In this document: piece by piece, positions 19,512 to 29,624 of the stretch
Position numbering within the stretch: the first letter of the stretch is position 1
Layout of the letters: every line of letters begins with the position of its first letter
The notes under the pieces: model-generated
What the model was told of the DNA's origin: nothing
The model's database searches: none
The model's input: only the letters and a program-made list of their open reading frames with translations
Translations under genes and position numbers: made by a program
Assembly (NCBI GenBank): GCA_002683135.1
Contig: NYSS01000033.1
Location: 19,772 to 83,771, forward strand
From: Planctomycetota bacterium
GTDB lineage: Bacteria; Planctomycetota; GCA-002687715
DNA length: 64,000 bases
Reading direction: 5' to 3'

Positions 19512-19555
19512 GGCGAATTCCGTCCAACCAAGCGCAAATAATCCGGAATTCCGCC
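19512..19555. repeat. Near-perfect inverted repeat between divergent rpsA and serC
   Basis: GGCGAATTCCG (19512-19522) and CGGAATTCCGCC (19544-19555), complementary with one extra C. Confidence 0.5.
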
Positions 19556-19574
19556 CGCATGGGGGGGGCCTCCT

Positions 19575-20660
19575 ATGTCGCCGCGCCCACACAACTTCAA
19601 TGCCGGCCCCGCCATTCTCCCTCTAGGGGTCATGGAGGAGGTGCGGGAGAGCCTGCTGGACACCAACGAAACCGGGCTCTCGGTGATGGAGTGGAGTCAT
19701 CGCTCGCCCGATTACGACGCCGTCCGAGGCGACGTAGAGGAGCGCTTGTTTCGTTTGCTCGGCCTGGAGGCCGACCACGGATTCCGGCTCCTGCTCCTCC
19801 AGGGCGGCGCCTCCCTCCAGTTCGCCATGGTTCCCATGAACCTCGCCCGCGGGCGTCAGGGTGCCTACGTCCTGACCGGTGCGTGGGCCAAGAAGGCGCT
19901 GGCGGAGGCCAAGCGCCTCGGCCTCGGCGAAGAGGCCTGGTCGGGGGCTGAGACGAACTTCAATCGTCTCCCCTCAGAGGGGGACTGGGCCGAGCCGGAC
20001 GCTTGCGCGTATGTGCACCTGACCTCGAACAACACGATCTTCGGGACCCAGTACAAACAGCTGCCGCGCACCGAGGCGCCGCTGGTTATCGACATGTCGT
20101 CGGACATCCTCTCGGGGCCCATCGACATGGACCGGGTCGGGCTGATCTACGCGGGCGCACAGAAGAACCTGGGCCCGGCCGGGGTCACGGTCGTCTTGGT
20201 TCGCGAAGACCTGCTCGGGAGAACTCCCGAGGGCCTGCCCGCGTACCTGGACTACCGCGCGCACTTGAAGGCCGATGGGATCTACAACACACCGAACACC
20301 TTCGGGGTCTACCTGATGGGCCGCGTGCTTGCGTGGATTGAGCGGCACGGCGGTCTCGATGGGATGGCGCGTCGCAACGGCGACAAGGCGCGGGTGCTCT
20401 ACGACGAGATCGGTCGGACCGGTTTCTATCGGACCACCGCGGACGTCGACAGTCAGTCGCTGATGAACGTGACCTTCCGGCTGCCGTCCGAGGACCTCGA
20501 GAAACAATTTGTCCAGGAGGCGAAGTCGAGCGGCTTCGTCGGCCTGAAGGGGCACCGCTCCGTCGGTGGATGCCGTGCCTCGATCTACAACGCTTGCCCG
20601 CCCGAGTCGGTGCAGGCCCTGGTCTCCTTCATGCAAGAGTTCGAGGAAACGAACGGGTGA
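19575..20660 (+). CDS. serC: Phosphoserine aminotransferase
   Basis: HNFNAGPAILPLGVMEEV, MEWSHRSPDYD, LTSNNTIFGTQY, YAGAQKNLGPAGVTVVLVREDLLG, NVTFRLPSEDLEKQFVQEAKSSGFVGLKGHRSVGGCRASIYNACP. Confidence 0.96.
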   Translation: MSPRPHNFNAGPAILPLGVMEEVRESLLDTNETGLSVMEWSHRSPDYDAVRGDVEERLFRLLGLEADHGFRLLLLQGGASLQFAMVPMNLARGRQGAYVLTGAWAKKALAEAKRLGLGEEAWSGAETNFNRLPSEGDWAEPDACAYVHLTSNNTIFGTQYKQLPRTEAPLVIDMSSDILSGPIDMDRVGLIYAGAQKNLGPAGVTVVLVREDLLGRTPEGLPAYLDYRAHLKADGIYNTPNTFGVYLMGRVLAWIERHGGLDGMARRNGDKARVLYDEIGRTGFYRTTADVDSQSLMNVTFRLPSEDLEKQFVQEAKSSGFVGLKGHRSVGGCRASIYNACPPESVQALVSFMQEFEETNG

Positions 20661-20665
20661 AAGAC

Positions 20666-22303
20666 ATGACGAAGAAGTCGCTTGTATTGCCGCTGCTCGC
20701 GGCGCTGTTGTTCTCCGGTGCAGTCGCCATGCCGGCCGCTGCTCAAGACGCGTTCCAGAACCTCATCCCCGACGATGCCCTGGGCCTGATCCGGGTGAAG
20801 TCGATTGGTGGGCTTCAGAGCGAGGTGCGGGCTCTCGTCGGGGCGATCGACCCGAGCATGGTCGACGAGGTCGACGTCGAGGAGCTGTTGGCGCTGCTTG
20901 ACCTGGCCGACCTCGAGCTGGACATGACGAAGCCCGCCTGCTTCGCCATGGGGGCCCCGGAGGACGCGTTCTCCGAGCCGGTTCCCGTGGTCGTCCTTCC
21001 TTGCAAGGACGCGAAGAAGACGGCTGAAGAGATCAACGCCATGGGGTATGACTCGGACGCGGTCGCCCGTGGCAGCTACGTGGCATTCGCTCCCATGGGC
21101 ACCTACACCGCGGGGACGAAGCCGTCGCCCCTGCTGAACGCGCTCCCGAGCGCGGATGTCCTCCTGCGTCTCAACCTCGGTGGTCTCATCGAGATCTACC
21201 GTGACGACATCGACATGGTCCTGGACATGGCGGCCGAGGAGATGGCTGCGGGGGCTCCGACCGCGGCGGTCGGTACGATGATGGAGTCGGTCACCGATGT
21301 CTTGGGTGATGTGGTCGATTCGGCGCGCGTGCTCGACGTCACGTTCGATATCGACAAGACCCTCGTTGACTTCGGTATGGCGTTGTCCGTCGGTCAGGGC
21401 ACGGCCCTCGCCAAGTCGACGACCATGGGCTCGAGTTCGCTGGGTGCGTTGGCGGGGTTCCTCCCTGCGTCTCACCCCATCTCGATGATGTTCTCATGGG
21501 ACATGAAGGGCATGACGGCCATGCTCGAGACCATGTATGGCGAGCTGGCGCAGGAGATGCCGGAGGAGATGCAGGAGAGCTACACGGCTCTGATGTCCGC
21601 CAGCACCGAGATCATGAAGTTGCTGGGTAACGACATCGCCTTCAGCCTCGGCGCCGGGGCAGATGGCCTTGAGCTGGTGGAGATCTTCAGCGTCTCCGAT
21701 CCGGCTGCCATGATGGCCTCTTGGAAGGAGCTCATGGGCGGTGACGCCTTCAAGGAGGTGGGGACGAGCGCCGTCTTCGGCGAGGCCAAGACCGACGAAG
21801 CTGGCGTGACCTATCAGGCGATCACCGTCAACGTCGACTGGGAGAAGATGATGGCGCTCTCCGGCGGCGGGGCGGACCTGGGTGTAGACATGGCTCCCAT
21901 CATGCAGGCGATCTTCGGCTCCGAGACCATGACGATGCAGACCGCGACGGTCGGCAAGCACGTCCTCATCGGCATGGGCGGCGAGACCTTGCTCAAGCAA
22001 TCCGTCGCCAACATGAAGCAGGGCGGCAGCGCCGGCCTGAAGGCGACCCTGGCGCGGGCTGGCACGGCTCCGGCGTTCGCCTTCGACGCGGACATCCGGG
22101 GGATCTTCAAGGCGGTGAAGGTCATGGCGGATCGGATGGGGCAGGGGGACAGCGTCCCCACCCTTCCCCCCGGTCCCCCCATGGGTGTCGGTGTGTACGC
22201 GGGGCGTTCCGGATTGGTCTACCGCGCCGGCCTCCGCGCCGACGTGGGGATCATGCAGATGATCATGGCCGTTCAGCCTGGGGCACCCGGACCGGGCAAA
22301 TAG
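20666..22303 (+). CDS. Secreted hypothetical protein (signal peptide, DUF3352-like alpha/beta repeats)
   Basis: MTKKSLVLPLLAALLFSGAVAMPAAAQDAFQNLIPDDALGLIRVKSIGGL; intact 545-aa frame, ATG at 20666. Confidence 0.8.
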   Translation: MTKKSLVLPLLAALLFSGAVAMPAAAQDAFQNLIPDDALGLIRVKSIGGLQSEVRALVGAIDPSMVDEVDVEELLALLDLADLELDMTKPACFAMGAPEDAFSEPVPVVVLPCKDAKKTAEEINAMGYDSDAVARGSYVAFAPMGTYTAGTKPSPLLNALPSADVLLRLNLGGLIEIYRDDIDMVLDMAAEEMAAGAPTAAVGTMMESVTDVLGDVVDSARVLDVTFDIDKTLVDFGMALSVGQGTALAKSTTMGSSSLGALAGFLPASHPISMMFSWDMKGMTAMLETMYGELAQEMPEEMQESYTALMSASTEIMKLLGNDIAFSLGAGADGLELVEIFSVSDPAAMMASWKELMGGDAFKEVGTSAVFGEAKTDEAGVTYQAITVNVDWEKMMALSGGGADLGVDMAPIMQAIFGSETMTMQTATVGKHVLIGMGGETLLKQSVANMKQGGSAGLKATLARAGTAPAFAFDADIRGIFKAVKVMADRMGQGDSVPTLPPGPPMGVGVYAGRSGLVYRAGLRADVGIMQMIMAVQPGAPGPGK

Positions 22304-22327
22304 GGCTCCGCGTCACGAACGAGCTTG

Positions 22328-22372
22328 AGCGACGGCGAGGCGGCCTGGTGGCTGTCTCGCCGTCGCTTTTTT
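22328..22372 (+). terminator. Rho-independent terminator
   Basis: AGCGACGGCGAG / CTCGCCGTCGCT, 12-bp perfect stem followed by TTTTTT, just after the gene ending at 22303. Confidence 0.88.
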
Positions 22373-22447
22373 GCCTGGTCTTGGTTGGCCCTCGGATCGA
22401 ATGCGGTCCCGTTGCGATTCGCAATTGTCCCCCGTACGCTCGGGCCC

Positions 22448-24655
22448 ATGTCGCATCTCAGAGCTTGCTCCTGCGTCCTCCTCCTCTCCGTCGTCATCTC
22501 GGGCCAGAGCCCCGATCTTACGGTCGAGTGGATCTACTCCGCCGCCCCGTGGCAGATCGCGGCGACGGAGAGCTGCACGTGGCTGTCCGATAACACGATC
22601 CTGATCGATCGTCCGGACGGCGGAACCGACCGGCTGGACCCGAGGACCGAGAAGCGCGACGAGTGGCTGTCTGCGCGTCGCGCCGCGGAGGCGATCGGGG
22701 AGGCCCTGGGGCGGAACATCCCGCGCGTGCCGCCGCCGACGGGCGCGTCATCGGACGGGAAGCGGGCGTTCTGGCGGTCGGGGAGCGGGCGCGTCATCGT
22801 CGTCGATCTCCCGACCTACGAGACCCGGGTGCTGCCCGGTGCGCCGGCTGACACCCTGTTCCGTCTGTCGCCCGACAGCAGCCAGCTGGCGTTCGTTCGG
22901 GACCACGACCTCTGGTCCTGGGATATCGGCGCGGGAAAAGCGCAGCGCCTGACCAAGGACGGCTCGGACACGATCAAGAACGGGACGCTCTCGTGGGTGT
23001 ATTGGGAGGAGGTCTTCGGACGCCAGGACATCGGTTACTGGTGGTCCCCCGACTCCAAGTCCATCGCGTTCTTGCGCAGCGACGAGAGCATGGTCACGGA
23101 GATGACCTACATGGACTTCCGGCCGGAGGTCCCGCGCCTCATCAAGCAGCGGTACCCGAAGGCAGGGACGACCAACCCCGTCGTGTTGCTGGGGATCGCC
23201 ACCATCGGTGAGAAGGGGGTGACCTGGGCGAAGACCGGGGAGGAGCCCGCGGAGTACATCGTCCGGGCCAAGTGGTTGCCGACGAGCGACCGTGTGTCCG
23301 TGCAGACCCTCAACCGCAACCACGACCGTCTCGACCTGTGGTTCGTGGATCGGGCTACGGGGGAGGGCGCACACGTGCTCACCGAGACGGATCCCGGGTG
23401 GATCAACGTCCATGACGACCTCTATTTCTTGAAGAACGGGGAGCACTTCCTGTGGGTGTCGGAGCGCGACGGGTGGTCCCATCTGTATCGCTACACGATG
23501 GACGGCAAGCTCGTGAACCAGGTGACCAAGGGGGAGTGGGCGCTGCACGGGTCGACGCCTATCTTCTGGTTGCGGCAAGCGGTGGCGGGCATCGACGAGA
23601 CAAACGGGTGGGTCTACTTCGGCGCGCTCGAGCATGATCCGATCGAGAATCACCTGTATCGAATCCGGCTCGACGGCACCAAGATGCAGCGCCTGACGCG
23701 CTGGCGCGGCACGCACTCGATCAACATGTCGCACGACGCGGCGTTCTTCCTCGACGAGCACTCCAATACGTCGACGCCGCCATCGCTGACGCTGCGTCGC
23801 GCTGCGGACGGTGGCATCGTCCTGACGCTGGACGCCGCCAAGACGAAGGCCGTGGCGGCTCTCGACTGCGTGAATCCCGAGCTGTTCCAGATAGAGAACC
23901 GGGACGGCTTCGAGATGCCTGGGTACATCTACAAGCCGAAGGACCTGGATCCGGACGGCGTCGGCCCTGACGACAAGCCAAAGAAGTGGCCGGTGATCTT
24001 CTATACCTACGGAGGCCCGTCGTCGCGCTCGGTGACCGACGGCTGGGACTTCGATCGCTGGTGGAACAACATTCTCGTGCGTGCGGGGTACGTCGTTGTG
24101 TGTGTAGACAACCGCAGCGCGACGGGGTTATCCAAGAAGGACGAAAACACCATCGCCGGGCAGATGACCGGGGACCACGAGCTGGCGGACGTCCTCGACG
24201 TGGTCAAGTGGATCAAGTCGCAGGCGTGGGCCGACCCCGATCGCGTCGGGATCTGGGGTTGGAGCAACGGTGGCATGATGACCCTGCTCGGCATGACCAG
24301 GTCGGAGGAGTTCAAGGCGGGCATCTCCGTAGCTCCGGTGACGAAGTGGAGCTACTACGACACCATCTGGGCGGAGACGGTCAACAAGCGCCCCCAGGAC
24401 AACGCGGCCATGTACGACCACATGGACCTGACCAAGCGGGCGAAGGACCTGCGCGGTCGGCTGTTTCTCGTGCACGGCACCTACGACGACAACGTCCACA
24501 TCCAGAACACCTGGCATTTCGTCGACGAGATGCTCAAGGCCGGGAAGATGTTCGACCTCATGGTCTATCCCATGCGTAAGCACGGCATCGCAGACGCACC
24601 CGCCCGCGTGCATCTCTACAAGCGGATGCTGGAGTTTTGGGAGCAGCACCTCTGA
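22448..24655 (+). CDS. S9 family peptidase (dipeptidyl-peptidase IV-like)
   Basis: DPP-IV N-terminal propeller (WVYWEEVFGRQDIGYWWSPDSKSIAFLRSDES), catalytic GWSNGGMMTLLGMT, HGTYDDNVHIQNT, MRKHGI. Confidence 0.94.
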   Translation: MSHLRACSCVLLLSVVISGQSPDLTVEWIYSAAPWQIAATESCTWLSDNTILIDRPDGGTDRLDPRTEKRDEWLSARRAAEAIGEALGRNIPRVPPPTGASSDGKRAFWRSGSGRVIVVDLPTYETRVLPGAPADTLFRLSPDSSQLAFVRDHDLWSWDIGAGKAQRLTKDGSDTIKNGTLSWVYWEEVFGRQDIGYWWSPDSKSIAFLRSDESMVTEMTYMDFRPEVPRLIKQRYPKAGTTNPVVLLGIATIGEKGVTWAKTGEEPAEYIVRAKWLPTSDRVSVQTLNRNHDRLDLWFVDRATGEGAHVLTETDPGWINVHDDLYFLKNGEHFLWVSERDGWSHLYRYTMDGKLVNQVTKGEWALHGSTPIFWLRQAVAGIDETNGWVYFGALEHDPIENHLYRIRLDGTKMQRLTRWRGTHSINMSHDAAFFLDEHSNTSTPPSLTLRRAADGGIVLTLDAAKTKAVAALDCVNPELFQIENRDGFEMPGYIYKPKDLDPDGVGPDDKPKKWPVIFYTYGGPSSRSVTDGWDFDRWWNNILVRAGYVVVCVDNRSATGLSKKDENTIAGQMTGDHELADVLDVVKWIKSQAWADPDRVGIWGWSNGGMMTLLGMTRSEEFKAGISVAPVTKWSYYDTIWAETVNKRPQDNAAMYDHMDLTKRAKDLRGRLFLVHGTYDDNVHIQNTWHFVDEMLKAGKMFDLMVYPMRKHGIADAPARVHLYKRMLEFWEQHL

Positions 24656-24709
24656 CCAGGGCTTCAGCGGGTCTATCGCTTCTCCCGTGGCTGCCTCTAA
24701 GATGCGGCC

Positions 24710-25120
24710 ATGGTTGAGATCGACGTCGTCTACGAGGGGGACCTCCACACGGAGGCTCTGCATGGGCCGTCCGGTAACACGCTGACCACGGATGCGCCGA
24801 AGGACAACGAGGGGCGGGGGGAGAGCTTCTCACCCACCGACCTCGTCGCCACGGCCCTCGGCACCTGCATGATCACCATTATGGGGATCGCCGCCCGTCG
24901 CAAGGGGCTCGCTTTGGAGGGCGCGCGTGTTCGGGTGCGGAAGTTGATGACGATGGAGCCAGTGCGTCGGATCGGAAAGCTCGAGGTCGTGTTCGATTTG
25001 CCCGCCGGGCTGTCTGAGGCCGACAGGGCGGTCCTCGAGCGCGCGGCGCTCGCGTGCCCGGTGCACAAGAGCCTGCACCCGGACACGGAGATCCCGGTGA
25101 CCTTCAACTATGGTTCTTAG
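24710..25120 (+). CDS. OsmC family protein
   Basis: ESFSPTDLVATALGTCMITIMGIAARRKG ... ERAALACPVHKSLHPDTEIPVTF; two conserved Cys. Confidence 0.92.
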   Translation: MVEIDVVYEGDLHTEALHGPSGNTLTTDAPKDNEGRGESFSPTDLVATALGTCMITIMGIAARRKGLALEGARVRVRKLMTMEPVRRIGKLEVVFDLPAGLSEADRAVLERAALACPVHKSLHPDTEIPVTFNYGS

Positions 25121-25155
25121 CTGAGCGGCGGGCGCGATCTGGGGGAGAGGTGGGC

Positions 25156-25185
25156 GCGCCCCGCCGAAGCGGGGCGCCTGTTTGT
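25156..25185 (+). terminator. Rho-independent terminator
   Basis: GCGCCCCGC-cgaa-GCGGGGCGC stem followed by CTGTTTGTT, downstream of the OsmC gene. Confidence 0.75.
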
Positions 25186-25189
25186 TCGT

Positions 25190-25474
25190 CTACCAGCAGA
25201 TCCGTCGACGGTAGCTCCGTCGGTAGGAGGGCCTGTAGTATCGCGGATAGCGATAGGACGAGTAGTACGTCGGGGCGCAGTACGAGCCACCGAAGAGACC
25301 TCCGCCGACGTAGCCGCCACCGACGTAGCTGCCACCGCCGTAGCCGCCACCGCTTCCGAAGCTGATGCTAAATCCCCCCCCGCCGCTGTAGCACTGGGCG
25401 CTGGCCGCCGGCGCGAAGGCCACAGCGAGCGCGAAGACGAGCGCGAATGTTCCGAGCGTTCTGTTGATGCTCAT
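25190..25474 (-). CDS. Small secreted Gly-rich / Tyr-Arg-rich protein
   Basis: MSINRTLGTFALVFALAVAFAPAASAQC signal peptide, then GGGGFSISFGSGGGYGGGSYVGGGYVGGGLFGG and a YYSSYRYPRYYRPSYRRSYRRR tail. Confidence 0.75.
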   Translation of the reverse strand: MSINRTLGTFALVFALAVAFAPAASAQCYSGGGGFSISFGSGGGYGGGSYVGGGYVGGGLFGGSYCAPTYYSSYRYPRYYRPSYRRSYRRRICW

Positions 25475-25800
25475 GACGATCTACTCCTTGATAGTTGTTG
25501 CGCGTCTACGCGGACCGGCTCCCACCGTAGGCACCGAGACCGCCCCGTTCGGGGCACATGACCCGAGCGAGCATGGGGACATTTGCACGGGGCGTGCCAC
25601 AGTTGCCTTCGTCAAGGCAAGATCATTTGTGCCAATGGTTTATGATCGGTGCGCTTGAGCCGACTCTGTTTCGGCGTGTCTTCCCGAGAGGACAGGGCGT
25701 GTTCCCCGGAGGCCACGGGCCCGGTATCGGATGCGTTACCCTCAACGCGACCGCTCGTCCCCAAGTCTTCGATCGTCGTTGTTTTGTGGAGCATCCTCCG

Positions 25801-27567
25801 ATGCGTTTGTTCCTGCCTTGCTTGTGTGCCCTGGGTCTGGCGCTGTCAGTTGCGGCTCAGGACGCCACCGTCTACTTCTCGCCGCGCTACACCGAGACTC
25901 CCGCGTCGGGGCGCGGAGGGTTCATCTCGGACGCGGCGGCGCCGTGTCTGCCGACTCCGGTCTTCGGCAACGGTTTCGTGATCGAGTCCGCGATCGCCAA
26001 CCCGCAAGGCGTCTGCTACGTCACCCCGGGTGTGTTGAACACCACGTTGGTCAACAGTCTCCCCGCGCAGATGACCAACGATTTCGTCGAGGTATCGAAC
26101 TTTCCGCAGTTCAACTTGTATCTCGGGGATATGGACAACGACGGCGTGCCGCACGAGAGCACTAATTTCCGCGGCGTCGACGCGATGTACATCCTGACAC
26201 CCTCGGTGGGTCGACCGAACAACATCCACGAGATGTTCGTTTCGTGTTGGTCCGGTTCGTCGGGCAGCGCTGGCTATCTCGGCGCCACCATCGAGGAGTC
26301 GGACATGGTGCTCCTGCCGGCGGCCGGGACGGCGTATCCGGTCAACTCTCCCGCGGGTACGCCGGTCTATTTCATCCGCCGCGCTGACTGGATCACGCTG
26401 CTCGGTTTCGTGTCGACGTCCAGCGGGCTCGACGTGAACGCATTCACGGTCGACCAGAGCTCAGGGGATATCTACTGCAGCTTCGACAACAGCACCATCA
26501 CGGGGGCTATGCTGATCACGTCGCCGGGCGGATCGCCTGCCACGACGACGATCACGCGCGGCGACATCATCCGGATCCCTGCGGCCGCCTACACCCCGTC
26601 GGGTCCCTACGGCGTCGTATCCAACCCGGTGAGCGGGTTCGCTGAACGGGTCTACAGCTCGACGGACGTCGACGCCATGGTGGCGAACGCGGGTGGGACC
26701 AACACGACCAGCGGCACCGTCAATGTCTACAGCCTCTCCGTCGATTCGAGCGGAGGCATATCGGCGACCCCGTCGGGATTCGCGACGCCTGACCTGCTGT
26801 TCACGATCTATAACCAGGGCGGCCAGTCTGGGGGCTTCGCCAACCCCAGCGCGGCGGCCATCTACACCACGTCGGGCGGCGGCGCGTACGCCAACCTCAA
26901 CGGTGTGATCATGGATCAGCCCGCGTCGATCGGCATGAACGACGTTTCGTTCAACAGCAGCTACTACGCGGGCACGCTCGATGCCATGTCGGTCGTTCGG
27001 CACACGCCGAACCTCGATCCCATGGCGGACCGGCCGGTCCACCTCGACACGTTCCCGACGAACGGTGTCATCACCGATCCCGCCTACACCGGTCGGATCA
27101 CGTGCTACGTATCAGGGCTGCCTCCCGGCGGGCAGGCTGGTGTGTTCGCGCGGCTGGACACGATCGGAGCTGGCGGGTTCGTGAGCCGCTGCAGCCTGGC
27201 TGGATCGGTGCAGGGCTACCCGGATCTCTACGTCGATCCGTTCGGGGTCGCCAACCAGAGCTGTGTGCTGGCACCGGCGAACTCCATCGTCGGCAATGTC
27301 TGTCAGAACCCGATCGCGCAGACGTTCTTCAACAACCCCTCTTCGGGCACCGCGACGCCGGACCCGAATCAGAGCATCAACCCGGTGAGCGTCTTCACTG
27401 ACCCGAGCAACGGTGCGCAGAACGGTGACCTGTGTTTCGAGCTCGACCTCACGGCTTCGTTGCCGCCGGGCACGATGCCGGCGAATCCACCGCTGGTCAT
27501 CACCATCCAGGTGCTGGACTTCTCGACCGTACGCCTTTCGAGCCCGATCGCCTTACAGCTGAACTGA
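25801..27567 (+). CDS. Secreted hypothetical protein
   Basis: MRLFLPCLCALGLALSVAAQDATVYFSPRYTET; long intact 588-aa frame; contains GDMDNDGVPHE, an acidic DxDxDG-like loop. Confidence 0.78.
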   Translation: MRLFLPCLCALGLALSVAAQDATVYFSPRYTETPASGRGGFISDAAAPCLPTPVFGNGFVIESAIANPQGVCYVTPGVLNTTLVNSLPAQMTNDFVEVSNFPQFNLYLGDMDNDGVPHESTNFRGVDAMYILTPSVGRPNNIHEMFVSCWSGSSGSAGYLGATIEESDMVLLPAAGTAYPVNSPAGTPVYFIRRADWITLLGFVSTSSGLDVNAFTVDQSSGDIYCSFDNSTITGAMLITSPGGSPATTTITRGDIIRIPAAAYTPSGPYGVVSNPVSGFAERVYSSTDVDAMVANAGGTNTTSGTVNVYSLSVDSSGGISATPSGFATPDLLFTIYNQGGQSGGFANPSAAAIYTTSGGGAYANLNGVIMDQPASIGMNDVSFNSSYYAGTLDAMSVVRHTPNLDPMADRPVHLDTFPTNGVITDPAYTGRITCYVSGLPPGGQAGVFARLDTIGAGGFVSRCSLAGSVQGYPDLYVDPFGVANQSCVLAPANSIVGNVCQNPIAQTFFNNPSSGTATPDPNQSINPVSVFTDPSNGAQNGDLCFELDLTASLPPGTMPANPPLVITIQVLDFSTVRLSSPIALQLN

Positions 27568-27576
27568 GCGGGTCCG

Positions 27577-28122
27577 TCAGCCCCGTCGTCGTCGTAGGGC
27601 CATCGGTACGCCGAGGAGCAAGCTGGCGGTGACGAGGCACCAGACGGCGCCGGCGAGGGTGGTGAGCCCGCCCATCATCACGCCGCTCGCGACCTTGCCG
27701 ACCGCCGTGTCCGCGGGGCTGGCAGCTCGACTCTTCGAGTTCCCCAGCTCCTCTTTGACCTCGCCCGGCTCCGTGTCCTGGGGGTCGACATAAAAACGCC
27801 CGTGTGTCCAACCAGCGAACTGGGCGACGGTGTAGGCGATGGTGTTCGGGATCATCCAGCACATGACCGCGACGGTGAGGGCGCCGAGGAGCAGGCGCTT
27901 CCAACCGATGTGATCCATCGCACCGGTGATCCCGTTGTAAAGGAACAGGATCGCGGAGCCGGCGTAGACGCTCATCATGTACGCGGGCTTCTCGTTGTCG
28001 GTGTTCGTGTCCATGGCGAGGCGTGCGGCCGCCACCATCCACAGGACCCAGATGATCGGACGGAACTCGCGGTAGATCTCTGTCAGGCCGCGCATCGGAT
28101 GCCCTCCTCCGTTGAAGCTCAT
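27577..28122 (-). CDS. Hypothetical membrane protein
   Basis: MSFNGGGHPMRGLTEIYREFRPIIWVLWMVAAARLAM... with several TM-like segments; convergent with the preceding gene. Confidence 0.7.
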   Translation of the reverse strand: MSFNGGGHPMRGLTEIYREFRPIIWVLWMVAAARLAMDTNTDNEKPAYMMSVYAGSAILFLYNGITGAMDHIGWKRLLLGALTVAVMCWMIPNTIAYTVAQFAGWTHGRFYVDPQDTEPGEVKEELGNSKSRAASPADTAVGKVASGVMMGGLTTLAGAVWCLVTASLLLGVPMALRRRRG

Positions 28123-28164
28123 GGCCGAAATCGTAGCGGCTGCGGTCGCGCGCGTCCGCGCGGG

Positions 28165-29490
28165 TCAATCGCGGGCCTGGAAGTTCCCGGCCCACGCCCG
28201 TCGGCCTCCGATCGCGAGCTCGACGGAGTAGGAGCCCGAGCGGTGGAGCGGCAGGGAGAAGACTCCCCGGGTGAACTCGTGACCCACAAACTCTCGCGAT
28301 TCGCGCCGGTGGCTGCCGTCAGAGCGCGTCCAGCGCACGACCAGAACGGTCGGTTGTCGCGGCGCCGCTTCGACCACCAGCTGGGCCGTGCCGCTGACCT
28401 TGAAGTCGGTGCATACCTGGTCTGATCCGGGGGCGCGCAGCTCGACCTTGCGGAGGGTCGTCGGCAGCGCCGTGGGGACCTCCTGATCGAGATTCCGCCA
28501 CGCGCCGGCCGCCAGGCGTCGCAGGGCAGCCGTGCCCATGACCGCCAGCAGGTGGGCCGCGTCCTGTTCGGAGGCCATGCCGGCGGCCTGGGTCACGATG
28601 ACGACCGTTCCCTTTTGGGTCTCGACCATGGCGGCGGAGGCCGCCCGCCGCCATGAGCGGGCGTCGAACCCATGCACCACCAGGTGGAGCTCCAGGTCCC
28701 GTGCGTTGGCCACGGTCGGGACCGCGCGTACCAGGCGGGCGAGGAAGTTCTGATCATCGCGGTGCAGCGCGTCACCACGCAGGATCGCGACGAGCGCGTC
28801 AGCGAATCCCTGGGGTGTTCCGGCGTTGCGGCGGCGTGCGTACCAGGCCTCCCAAGCATCTCCGAGTCGTCGCACATGATCGCTGCGGCGCCGGGGATCC
28901 GTATCGAAGGGGGAGGGAACGACGGCCTTGCTGTCGCCGTCGTGAAGCCAACGCTGAGCCGCCGCCACGGGCACGGCGTCGAATCGGTGGTCGATCTGGC
29001 CGAGGACATATGCGTCCCTGGCGCCGCGGCTGGCGATGGGGCGCAGTCCGCTGAGGTGGAGCCCGTCGACCCAGGGCTGCAGCTGCTTGCCGAGCCAAGA
29101 GACGAGCAGGTCTGTGGCTGCCGGGTCGTCATGGACGATCGTGGCTTCAACCAGGTCGCCTACGGTGAAGGCCTCGTCGTGCCGTTCCCGCAGGAGTCCC
29201 CGTCCGCCCCTGTAGGCGGCCTTCGGGTACGGGACGACGTGCCCGTATCCGACCCCGGTTCTTCGAGCCTCCGCCAGCGCCGCGGCGGCGACGAACACGC
29301 GCGTGAGGGTTCCGAGGTGTCGCTCACCGACCCCGTTGAGGGAGATGGTGGCCTTGGTCTCCAGGTTGTGGGCGTAGACGGCGAGCCGTCCGCCCGACGC
29401 CCGGACGAGATCTTCGAGAGATACGTCGCGGTGCGGGTTGATCTGGGCCGCGAGGGAGGCGGCGAGCAGCAAGAGAACCGACGTTCGCAT
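28165..29490 (-). CDS. Serine beta-lactamase/transpeptidase-fold protein with signal peptide and degenerate catalytic motifs
   Basis: MRTSVLLLLAASLAAQINPHRDVSLEDLVRASGGRLAVYAHNLETKATISLNGVGERHLGTLTRVFVAAAALAEARRTG...VHDDPAATDLLVSWLG, class A-like layout. Confidence 0.75.
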   Translation of the reverse strand: MRTSVLLLLAASLAAQINPHRDVSLEDLVRASGGRLAVYAHNLETKATISLNGVGERHLGTLTRVFVAAAALAEARRTGVGYGHVVPYPKAAYRGGRGLLRERHDEAFTVGDLVEATIVHDDPAATDLLVSWLGKQLQPWVDGLHLSGLRPIASRGARDAYVLGQIDHRFDAVPVAAAQRWLHDGDSKAVVPSPFDTDPRRRSDHVRRLGDAWEAWYARRRNAGTPQGFADALVAILRGDALHRDDQNFLARLVRAVPTVANARDLELHLVVHGFDARSWRRAASAAMVETQKGTVVIVTQAAGMASEQDAAHLLAVMGTAALRRLAAGAWRNLDQEVPTALPTTLRKVELRAPGSDQVCTDFKVSGTAQLVVEAAPRQPTVLVVRWTRSDGSHRRESREFVGHEFTRGVFSLPLHRSGSYSVELAIGGRRAWAGNFQARD

Positions 29491-29624
29491 GGGGGAAGGG
29501 GATCATACGATCCTGGCCTCGGGGCTGACGCCGCCACTCCAATGCACTTGTCTTTACGGTTCATCCGGACTACGCTGCAAAGTGCGGTGTGCGACCGGTG
29601 GCCGTTGAGGGCAGGAGGTCAGAA

